The translations under genes were made by a program, and so were the position numbers. From the NCBI GenBank assembly GCA_963575745.1, contig CAUYUJ010020546.1, positions 93,659-131,158 of the forward strand: 37,500 nt of DNA. The letters are read 5' to 3'. A model generated the notes under the pieces. The model saw only the letters and a program-made list of their open reading frames with translations, was not told the DNA's origin and made no database searches. Shown here piece after piece: positions 29,701 to 37,500 of this stretch. The stretch is from Prorocentrum cordatum (Eukaryota > Sar > Dinophyceae > Prorocentrales > Prorocentraceae). Position 1 is the stretch's first letter; each line of letters starts with the position of its first letter.

Positions 29701-30025
29701 GAGGAGGAGGAGGGAGGAGGACGAGGAGAAGGAGTGGGAGGAGGAGGAGGAGGAGGAGGAGGAGGAGGAGGAGGATGAGGAGGATGAGGAGGAGGATGAG
29801 GAGGAGGAGGAGGACGAGGACGAGGAGGAGGAGGAGGAGAAGGAGGAGGAGGAGGAGGAGGAAGAGTGAGGGAGAAGGAGAAGGAGGAGCAGGAGGAGGA
29901 GGACGAGGAGGAGGAGGATGAGGACGAGGAGGAGGAGGAGGGGGCAGGGAGGAGAAGGATGAGCAGGACATCCTCCTCCTCCTCCTTCTCCTCCCTGCCT
30001 CCCTCCCTCCCTCTCTTCCTTTCAT
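29701..30025. repeat. (GGA)n block followed by (CTC)n: simple-repeat inverted pair
   Basis: About 265 bp of GGA/GAC/GAT purine-rich triplets, then about 50 bp of CTC from 29970. Glu/Asp-rich plus-strand frames are artefacts of the repeat. Confidence 0.88.
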
Positions 30026-30197
30026 CGGCCCCTCGACATTCGACGAGATGGTTTCCTCAGTCCTTGGCCCCAGCCACCGACCCCCTTCGCTGGTGAGTAC
30101 CTCTTCGTCCCGGATGTGTTATGATTGCACCGGGGCTCGGTGACCGGCCCCAGAGGCTGAAATCGAGGTCTCAAACGCCCGGGTTGGATCAGGAACA

Positions 30198-30780
30198 CCT
30201 CCTCGGAGATCTGCCTCCCCCCTCATTCCCCCTCCCCCTCCTCCCCCTCTCCTTCTCCTCCTCTTCCTCCTGCTCTCCCTCTCCTCCTCCCCCTCCTCCT
30301 CCTCCTCCTCCCCTCCTCCTCCTCCTCCTCCTCCTCCTCCTCCTCCTCTTCCTCCCTCTCCTCCTCCTCCTCCTCCTCATGCTCCTCCTCCTCCTCCTCC
30401 TCTCCTCCTCCTCCTGCTCCTCTCTCCTCCTCCTCCTCCTCCTCTCCTCCTCCTCCTCCTCCTCCTCCTCTCATCCCATTCTCTCTCTCCTCCTCGTCCA
30501 CCTCCTCTTCCTCCTCCCTCCTCCTCCTCCTGCTCTCCTCCTGCTCCTCCTCCTCCTCCCTCTCCTCCTCCTCCTCCTCCTCCTCCTCCTCCTCCTCCCT
30601 CCTCCTCCTCTCTCCTCCTCCTCCTCCTCCCCCTCCCCCTCCTCCTCCTCCTCCTCCTCCTCTCCTCCTCCTCCTCCTCCTCCTTCTGCTTCCTCCTACC
30701 TCCTCCCCCCTCCTCCCCCTCCACCTTCCCCCTCCTCCCCCTCTCTTTCCCCCCTCCTCTTGGCCTTCCACCCCTTCCCC
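30198..30780. repeat. (CCT)n block, ~580 bp
   Basis: A long interrupted CTC/CCT tract giving Leu/Pro/Ser or Glu/Arg/Gly frames. A G13-type run lies just downstream near 30860. Confidence 0.9.
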
Positions 30781-30904
30781 GCAGAGCCCGCGGAGGCGCT
30801 GCAGTCGCCGACGCGGGGGATCCGCGGGCCACCGCCCGCGGTGCAGCAGGACGCGCGGGGGGGGGGGGGGCTTGCGCCTGTCCCGGCATCCCCCCGCAGT
30901 TCAT

Positions 30905-31150
30905 GAGAGGGAGAGGGGGGGGGGTCAGGATGAAGCAGGAGGACGACGGAGGAGGGAGGGAGGGAGGAGGGAGGAGAGAGGAGGGAGGGAGGGAGGGAGG
31001 GAGGGAAGGAGGTCAGGAGGAAGGAGGAGGAGGAGGAGGAGGAAGTAGGAGGAGGAGGAGGAGGAGGAGGAGGAGGAGGAGGAGGAGGAGGAGGAGGAGC
31101 AGGGAGGGAGGGAGGGAGGGAGGGAGGGACGGAGGGAGGGAGGGAGGACA
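30905..31150. repeat. (GGA/GGGA)n block, ~245 bp
   Basis: Purine-rich GGA and GGGA units, complementary in composition to the CCT block 120 bp upstream. Confidence 0.9.
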
Positions 31151-31188
31151 CCCATGTGCCGCGGCCTTTTTTTAGTTAGCAAGGATCC

Positions 31189-31758
31189 ATGGCCCAGCAA
31201 TGGGGCGGAAACGACCTTTCTGCGGCGGCTCTGGAAGGCAAGCCGCCAGCGCTGGAGGGGGGAGGAGGGCTTGCGTTGGCATACGCCTCCTCGGCAGGCG
31301 CCTCGGCACCGTGCCCTGGCCAGCGGCGTAGCCGGAGAGCCATTGAGAGATTCCCCGCGCCGTGGGTGGGCAGCGCCTGGCAGGGAGCGCCTGCACCGAA
31401 CTCGTCCTACAGCGGAAGCCCATGCCAAGAAGCAGCCTGCTTGCCTCCAGGGTGCCCCGGGTTTATCATGCTGCCATGGTTCTGCTGTGAAGGGTGCGAC
31501 GCCCCACTGGACGTCCTGAGGTCTCAGGGTGGGGCTTCTTGTGAAAGGTCTCTCGTGGTCGGGCCCCTACTTTGTCACACCTGCACCTCGTCGACGTACA
31601 GTCGGGGCGCTGAAGAAGAAAACCTTTTCGTTGGGGAGGGGCTCGGTGTTCCTCGATTGTTTCACAGTTTGCCTTTGGCTTTCCGTAGGTGTTCCATGGG
31701 ACATCGAAGGTTAATTTATGGATGTAAGCGGCCTCGTTCCTTGTTCAGGGTTCCTTAG
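31189..31758 (+). other. Unrecognised 189-codon open frame
   Basis: Starts MAQQWGGNDLSAAALEGKPP and ends RRLIYGCKRPRSLFRVP. It contains PWFCCEGCDAPLD and PLLCHTCTSST, two close Cys pairs that could form a zinc site. Composition is less repetitive than its surroundings, but no family is recognised and overlapping frames are also open. It could be a fragment of a retroelement or chance. Confidence 0.25.
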
Positions 31759-31900
31759 GTCAACGCCCCGACTGTACCTCGTGGGCACGAGGCGGCGGCA
31801 GGAAGAGAGAGAGGAGGAGCCACCCCAAGGGGGGAGGGAGGGGGAGGGGCCAGGATGCCCTGCCCGAGCCGTCCCGCCCGCCCGAGGCGCCGGGCTCGGT

Positions 31901-32073
31901 GTAAGTCGGGCCTGTCCCCCTACAGGAGGAATGTCGAAACATCGTCCACAAATCGTATGGGGACTTTTTTTTTGTTGGTTTTGTTTTTGACAAATTCTGT
32001 TTTTTTGCATATTTTTGTGGTACGTTTAATCGTTCATCCAAAATCCGCATGTAGGAGGACATGCCCGACCGAG
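31901..32073 (+). mobile_element. Family 1 element, copy 6 (outside the gene)
   Basis: 173 bp with left end GTAAGTCGGGCCTGTCCCCC and right end GGAGGACATGCCCGACCGAG. A perfect duplication GGCTCGGT flanks it (31893-31900, 32074-32081). The left end reads as a consensus-like GTAAGT donor and the right end finishes in AG. Confidence 0.9.
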
Positions 32074-32189
32074 GGCTCGGTTGAGGGAGGGCGGGATTGG
32101 AAAGAGCGGGAGCCCGATACCGCCTCCAGCCCTCCCAGGCCGGACTGCCCGGCCCCGGCGCAGCCTCCGTCATCCTCGGACGGACAGTG

Positions 32190-32450
32190 GCTCCGAGAGC
32201 CCCCGGGGGCATCCAGGGGCCCACGGGCGCCATCGAAGATCTCCGAGGACGCCCGAGAGCCTCTGCGGGCACCCCGGGGACCTCCGAAGGCGCCCGAGGG
32301 CGCCTCCAGTGGCGCCGGGGGCCTCCGAGGGCCCGCTGCGACCTCCGAGGGCCGGGGGCGGGGCGCTCGGGGGGGGCTCGCCGGCGCCCGCGGGCCTCCC
32401 AGAGGTGCCTCGGGAGGAGGCCTCGGAGGTCCGAGGAGCGAGCTGGGGGC
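32190..32450. repeat. Degenerate CCTCCGAGG / GGCGCCCGAG minisatellite
   Basis: Runs of ACCTCCGAAGG, GCCTCCGAGGG and ACCTCCGAGGG spaced about 15-25 bp, like the spacers in the CGT mega-repeat and 4617-4700. No gene. Confidence 0.5.
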
Positions 32451-32483
32451 GGGGAGCAGGGGCGGCCTGGCCGACCCCCAGCA

Positions 32484-32650
32484 TCAAGTCGGGCCTGTCC
32501 CTCTACAGGAGGAAGGCTCAAAAATAGGCAAAAGATAGTTTGGGGTCGATTTTTCGACTATTTAGTAGTGTTAGTGCATGTTTTATGTATTTTAGATGAT
32601 TCATAACTTTCCGAGCAAGACCCGCCTGTAGGGGGACACGCCCGACTGAA
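32484..32650 (+). mobile_element. Family 1 element, copy 7
   Basis: 167 bp with ends TCAAGTCGGGCCTGTCCCTC...GGGGGACACGCCCGACTGAA. The flanks CCCCAGCA and TGCTATCC do not match. The interior keeps the family block GGGGTCGATTTTTCGACTAT. Confidence 0.82.
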
Positions 32651-32849
32651 TGCTATCCACGCGCATCATCTACGCATACGGGTGCCAGGAATGGTTCCTG
32701 CACAGGCTCCTAGACCACATGGTGTGTCATGCCAACCAACCTGCACGAGCGCCGCTTCAAGGATCGGAGATCCGCCACGATGTTCATTGCACAGGCGCCC
32801 TTCAATGGACTGTGTCTGGACCTCAGGAGGGGGGGTGGCGGGGTGTAAA

Positions 32850-33112
32850 TCACCACTGGGAACCAGCGACGTGATACACTGCCACCCTCCCTGAAGGTAC
32901 GTGTCACCACCCACCAAACCACCCCAACCCAACCAGAAGGCCACGATTTGCCCTCCATCGAACAAACACGTGGAACCCGTACCCCCCCCAACCCGAACTT
33001 CGGGTCGAATTTGGGTCTTCGGGCTGGGTTGGGGTGGTTTGGTAGGTAGTCAACGTGACGAGTTCGTCGGAGGGTGTCCGTGTACAGATTCTCGTGGCAC
33101 AGGGAGAGGCCG
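32850..33112. mobile_element. Long inverted-repeat element (family 5)
   Basis: CACCCACCAAACCACCCCAA with CCCAACCAGAAG at 32906-32940 is inverted at about 33019-33046 (CTTCGGGCTGGG, TTGGGGTGGTTTGGTAGGTA). The similarity extends outward ~40 bp. A smaller palindrome, ACCCGAACTTCGGGT, lies at the centre. Arms ~65-75 bp, no coding capacity, ends not resolved. Confidence 0.6.
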
Positions 33113-33433
33113 CGTGCCCCACCCGCCTCGACAGGGCTGTGCGCCTTGCACTCCGGGGGCATCTGCACCGCACTGCGAGCTCGCCTCCCTCCCCACGGGG
33201 GCGGCAAAGAGGGGGGTGATGACTAGGGGGGGGATATCATGGCGGGGGCCATGATTTGTCCCCAGATTTCATGGCGCCTCTTCTTATTTCATTAGGTCCC
33301 TGGCCCTCCCGCTGGGCCGCACACATTCCGCCGTTCATGATTTGCCCCCCCCCCTCTTGGAAGCCCCCCTCTTTGCCGCCCCCGATCCCCCCTCCGCCTG
33401 CTGGGGGCCCGCGGGAACCTCGGAGGCCATATG

Positions 33434-33860
33434 GACCTCCAGGAACCTTTTCTCTTTTGCTCCCCTCCGCCTCCTGCGCCTCCTCCTTCGCCTCCTCCTC
33501 CTCCTCCTCCTTCGCCTCCTCCTTCGCTTCCTCCCTGCTCCACCTCATCCTTCCTGATTCGCCTCCTGCCCTTCGTCTCCTCCTGGGGGGGAAACGCAGG
33601 ACTCGAGTTCGCCAGAACATGGGTTTGCCCCCGCTTTTTGACGAGCCCATCTTGGGTTTTCACCGTCGAGTTTTCGTGGGATTTTTTACAGCGGGAGCTC
33701 GCGTGAAACTGCAGACTGAGTCTCGTCATTTTTGTTTACGGCCTCGCCAAGCCAACCCGAGTCCACCGAAATCGAGTTTTTACGTTTCCCCGATTCGCCT
33801 GCCCCTCCTCCTTGCTCCACCTCCTCCTTCGCCTCCTCCTTCGCCCCCCCCTCCGCAGAC
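33434..33860. repeat. CTCC-rich tracts
   Basis: Two pyrimidine-rich stretches (33464-33545 and 33797-33855) with Pro/Ser frames. The sequence between holds nothing recognisable. Confidence 0.7.
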
Positions 33861-33959
33861 CAGACCCAGCGCGGCAGCGGGTTGCGCGGACATCATGACC
33901 ACGCCCCAGCGCAGCAAGGCCGCGTGGACGCAACATTGCGCTCGCTTTGCGGCCTCCTT

Positions 33960-34232
33960 TGGTCTGAGGTGGCTCAGCACAGGTTCCTGCCAGCAGGACG
34001 GGCGGGCAGGTTCGAGTTTTCTGGATTCGGTCGAATGCTTTTTGCCTTTTTCGGCTTCAGGGGGCCGTTTTTGGGCCCTCGGACCGTCAATCGGATCTTG
34101 GTTGAAAGTCTGCGCCATATGGACCCCAGGATGGGTTTGGGGTCCGATTTTGAGCGGATTTGTCTTCATCCCCCGTCCTGGTAGATCATCTGGGGCTCCA
34201 AGCAGTTCAGGCCTCCCAGCCGCCTCCAACAG
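33960..34232. repeat. Dispersed repeat, unoccupied relative of 9057-9550
   Basis: Aligns in order with 9057-9550 (CTCAGCACAGGTTCCTGCCA, GGGGGCCGTTTTTGGGCCCT, TGGACCCCAGGATGGG, CCAAGCAGTTCAGGCCTCCC) but lacks the 210-bp family 3 element and one copy of its target site. Confidence 0.7.
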
Positions 34233-34239
34233 CTTCCCC

Positions 34240-35640
34240 GTTATGTTATCTTTCCGCTAAACGCATGTCGACGATGCTAAATAATTCCCCCTCATGACCC
34301 TAAAGTCTGAGTATCTCTGTGCTCAATATGGCTCAAATTACCACGACAAGCTGGGGGACGAACTTTATTCTCACCCCCAAAGATCGCATCGTACCTCTCA
34401 TCTTCATATCATGCACAGCACCATGAGTAATCCTAACTATCATGTTTGTGAGGATGTCAGACGGGAAGCGCGCCGAGTTCGCGACCATCAGCTTTTCGAG
34501 GATGTCTCAAGCAAAGCCTTGTTTTTTGTTTGTAAAACGCACTGTCGCGAACGTGTCATTTGTATGACCATGTTTCAGGCGACACGCTCCATCATGGAGG
34601 GTTTTGAAGACCGATCCAGACATCCTAACGTCGATAGCTCGGGAACAAGAACTATCATCCTTCCTGGACCCCGAACTTTATCATCTCTGCGGGATTGTTC
34701 TCGCCGGCACAGGGTTATGAGAAATGGGTCCTGTCGGAGATGAATTTTCATTTCGGAAGAACAATGATTGTTGATCCACCAGCTCGGTGCCCATCGATTT
34801 TCTTTACTTGAAGTGCCCCTGTCGGGGATCGCACCCAGTTTATTACCAGGGAAAGTCTTGAGTCTCAGACCTTAACTTTGGCCCTTCGGTTTGCAACAAC
34901 AGCGGCTCCCGCCTGGCACTTCCTCGCGATTTATCTGCAATCGTATTCTAGCTCAAGACTTTTTCACCATCTAGTCAGGAATCGCGCTCTCGCCCAGGAT
35001 ATTCTGGACATTTACTCAGGCGTTGCGCTCTCGACGTCCAGAAACCGCTCTCTTGGGAGGAAGGTGCGACGACGCCATCAACGAGCACGAGGAGGAGGAC
35101 GAAGAGGAGGAAAAACTGCAAACAAGTGGAGAGCGAGGAGGACGACGGCAGGAGTAAACATGAATGTCTTCGCGGATGTTTCGCTATAAGAGCCTCTTTG
35201 GATCCTATGGGAAGCTTATTGCAACCATCTTGGAGACGCCTCAAGCCCTCTCGGGGTTCACTTCGGCACTCTTTCGGCCGTCGTGGGCTTCTTTTTGGGG
35301 TCCCTTTGTGGGGGCGCTCTTGGGCCGATATGCTGCAGCACACCTTCGGAGGGAGGAGAAGCGATACCAACACCACCAGGGGGCCCACCGCCAGCGAGGA
35401 GGTCCACGATGCCTCTCCGAGCTGGAGGCTGGGGATTGAGGGGGGGACCACACCACCAGGGAGTTCCCCCTTGCCTCCGCGCATCTCCTCGCCCTGTTGT
35501 TGAACATTATTTATTCTAAAGAATAATTATTGTTGGGCCCCCTGGTGCGCGCCCCCCCTGCGCTGCCTAGGCCGCAGCTACATTTTCATCATTTTCGTGA
35601 GGAAGCCTCAGGTAAAACGATGTGATCCAGATCCGGTTGT
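34240..35640. other. No recognisable gene
   Basis: Less GC-rich, mostly unique sequence. The open frames 34294-34743 and 34878-35189, and the overlapping ones near 35164-35503, give no family I know. A short direct AATTATT/AATAATTATT element lies near 35508-35532. Nothing else can be supported. Confidence 0.4.
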
Positions 35641-36290
35641 TTTGTTGTAATCCGTTTTCCCTTGCAAAAAACACTATAAAATGACATTTCTTGTTCTAAT
35701 ATAATCAAATTTCAAGAATCCCTTGCAAAAAATAAGGTAAAGTGGACATTCGCGCGCGCAAGACGAAATCCTTCCAAAAGCTTAGTGTTCGGAGCGATTT
35801 TAACATAAAAACATCAAAAAACCAATGGTTTTTCAACAAAAAAATGTCAAAATCTCATCCCGCGCGCTCTTGCGGATTCGTAGGAAACCCAACACTTTTT
35901 AAACATTTCTGTCAAACGGGCTTTTGCGAGCAACTTTTTCGAACTTCTGCGACAACGGTTGCGCACCTGCCAGGGCCATCATCCCTGTCAAATAATACCA
36001 TGCGGGACACATTCGTTTTTTCTTCGCGCGCGCACGCCGAAATCTCCAAAAACCATTGGGCTTCTTAAGAATTTTAGCACCGCGCATCATAAAATCACAC
36101 GAATCGCACCGTAGGTCCTCGAAAAACACCTGCACGACTTTTCAAAATTTCCACCCGCGCGCGCTGTCCGAATCCTAAAAAAACCAATGGTTTTCCAACA
36201 TTTATGTTACATGAGCTCGCGCGAGCTACTTTCGCACGCTCTTGCAACGGGGTTCGCGCGCCTGCCAGGGGCCAGAATCCCTTGCGGTTG
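35640..36290. repeat. Diverged AT-rich repeats with palindromic ACCAATGGTTTT
   Basis: Shared pieces recur: CTTGCAAAAAA.A...AAA.TG.ACATT (35661, 35720), AAAAAACCAATGGTTTT.CAAC (35816, 36176), CGCGCGCGC followed by GAAATCC-like sequence (35751, 36027, 36155), and a GCGAGC.AC.TT...GCG..CCTGCCAGGG block (35928, 36218). These are worn copies of one family in loose tandem. No gene. Confidence 0.55.
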
Positions 36291-36344
36291 CGCCATAGGT
36301 TGCGCCCTCGGCCGCCGAGAATAAAACGCCCCCCTATTGGTTGC

Positions 36345-36530
36345 GCCATAGGTTGCAACCACAACCATCAGGACAACCATCGGGACAACCATCGGGACAT
36401 CCATCGGGACAACGATCGGGACCACCATCGGGGCAACCATCGGGAGAACCATCGGAACAACAATCGGGACAATCATCGGGACACTCATCGCGACAATTAT
36501 CGGGACAACCACAACCATCAGGACCTCCAA
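36345..36530. repeat. 12-bp minisatellite (CAACCATCGGGA)n
   Basis: About 14 imperfect copies of CAACCATCGGGA. The unit length is a multiple of three, so all frames are open and give Asn/His/Arg/Asp, Pro/Ser/Gly/Gln or, on the minus strand, Val/Pro/Met repeats. None is supported as protein. Confidence 0.88.
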
Positions 36531-36956
36531 CCAGAGAGAGGTAGTCACGTGTATTTCGTCGACGAGTGAGCCAGTATTGCACATTGAGGCCGGAACGAGA
36601 ACCACAGAACAAGAATGAACATATATCGTCTCACAACAACGGAAACAAGTCCTGTGGTATGCTGGCGCCACGCACGTGATACCAGTCAAAATAAGGGTCT
36701 TGGCTTGTGTGGTACAGAAACGTTAAAACGTCGGAAAACGGTACACGTGCCCATTGTTGGAACAGGGGTATAAGTCGTATACTAAGCTAGTTTCCACAAG
36801 ATGTTACCACAAGAAGTCATTGTAACCATGCGCCAGTGTAGTAGCCAAGGTCGTCCGCAGGCCACGAAGTGAAGTGTCCGAACGTCATAGGGCGGGAAGC
36901 TGGGTGTGGGTGGTGGCGAAGAGTCGTTTGGAAACTTGGTAGAGCTTGAACCGGCC

Positions 36957-36973
36957 CCCCCACAAAGTGGGGG
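36957..36973. other. Short perfect hairpin
   Basis: CCCCCAC-AAA-GTGGGGG, a 7-bp GC-rich stem. Function unknown. Confidence 0.5.
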
Positions 36974-37033
36974 TATTGCCCGCCTCCTATGAAAACCCTG
37001 GCACTGGTGAGAACGGAGTGTCCCCAGTCTTAA

Positions 37034-37036
37034 ATG

Positions 37037-37069
<33 letters not shown>

Positions 37070-37070
37070 G
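37034..37070. repeat. (TTG)n microsatellite
   Basis: About 12 near-perfect TTG units. Confidence 0.93.
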
Positions 37071-37359
37071 GTGTCGCCTTTCCTTGTTCCTAGAAACGGT
37101 GTTTTTGGGCCGTTTTCGTTTCAACGTCGGTTTGCGGCAAGGGCGGACTGAAGACAAAACGAGGGAAACCGAAAACAACACGAAAACGAAGCACACCGTT
37201 TAGGTTCAGCCCTGTGCCATCTCAGACGCCCTGTTGAGCTGTCTTGAGCCGTTCTTGAGCCGTCTTGGCACGACAGCCTCCCAGAGCGCCCCCGATGTGC
37301 CAAGTTCTTTCGAACACTTCTGGCAGGGTCTCGTTGTGTCGACCGGGGGCGACCCCGCC

Positions 37360-37386
37360 GCCGGCGTTCAATGTTGAACGCCGCCG
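37360..37386. repeat. Perfect palindrome with CCGCC margins
   Basis: CGGCGTTCAATGTTGAACGCCG has 10-bp arms around TG, with GCC-rich borders. The rest of 37071-37500 holds no recognisable gene. Confidence 0.6.
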
Positions 37387-37500
37387 GTGATCCAGAATCG
37401 GTCGATTCCCAACGATCTGACGTTTCGTTCAAGGTTGATCCCCGCGGTGTCAGATACCAACGCCGAAGTCGGCACGACACGAACCTGCCGTAAGGTGTTT

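Noticed and set aside
34810-34870. tRNA-like GGGTGCGATCCCC on the minus strand
   Set aside because: No matching acceptor stem, D arm or anticodon arm could be placed.
35164-35439. 91-codon frame with a hydrophobic Phe/Leu/Gly-rich part as a membrane protein gene
   Set aside because: Several overlapping frames are open, no family is recognised and no splice or start context supports it.

Overview
The window is nuclear DNA of a dinoflagellate. The decisive sign is a perfect copy of the 22-nt dinoflagellate spliced leader (SL) at 18847-18868. GC-rich composition, introns with GA and GC donors and very heavy simple-sequence content agree with this.

One host gene, read from motifs, fills about 27 kb of the plus strand: a clathrin-adaptor beta subunit (beta-adaptin, AP-1/AP-2 type). 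I reconstruct seven coding exons: 1954-2101, 3326-3420, about 4922-5170, 5747-6850, 7004-7603, 9653-9736 and 28459-28932. Together they total 2754 nt, or 917 residues, close to the family's usual ~940. The appendage (ear) domain is split by an 18.7-kb intron lying between a 28-codon micro-exon and the last exon.

The introns are packed with mobile DNA. (a) A 6.8-kb LINE (18847-25685) begins exactly with the SL, followed by a decayed second SL, then ORF1, ORF2 (endonuclease, reverse transcriptase, zinc knuckle, RNase H) and an A9 tail. It sits inside a (GGA)n tract. (b) Remains of a different LINE lie at about 11.2-14.7 kb. (c) At least six kinds of short inverted-repeat element are present. 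The best defined (family 1) has seven copies of 153-247 bp with hairpin-forming ends; five have 8-bp target duplications. Its copies look introner-like, with GT-like and AG-like ends and a T-rich second half. Family 3 has a related empty site elsewhere in the window.

Layout: 1-515 minisatellite; 520-1945 trinucleotide and pyrimidine tracts; 1954-9736 exons 1-6 with element-bearing introns; 9737-28458 giant intron (element, LINE-B remnant, 265/351-bp tandem repeats, CGT mega-repeat, SL-LINE, element cluster); 28459-28932 last exon; 28.9-31.2 kb strand-asymmetric GGA/CCT blocks; 31.2-37.5 kb no recognisable gene, two more family 1 elements, a long inverted repeat, diverged AT-rich repeats and a 12-bp minisatellite. 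No rRNA, tRNA, CRISPR or bacterial-type operon was seen.
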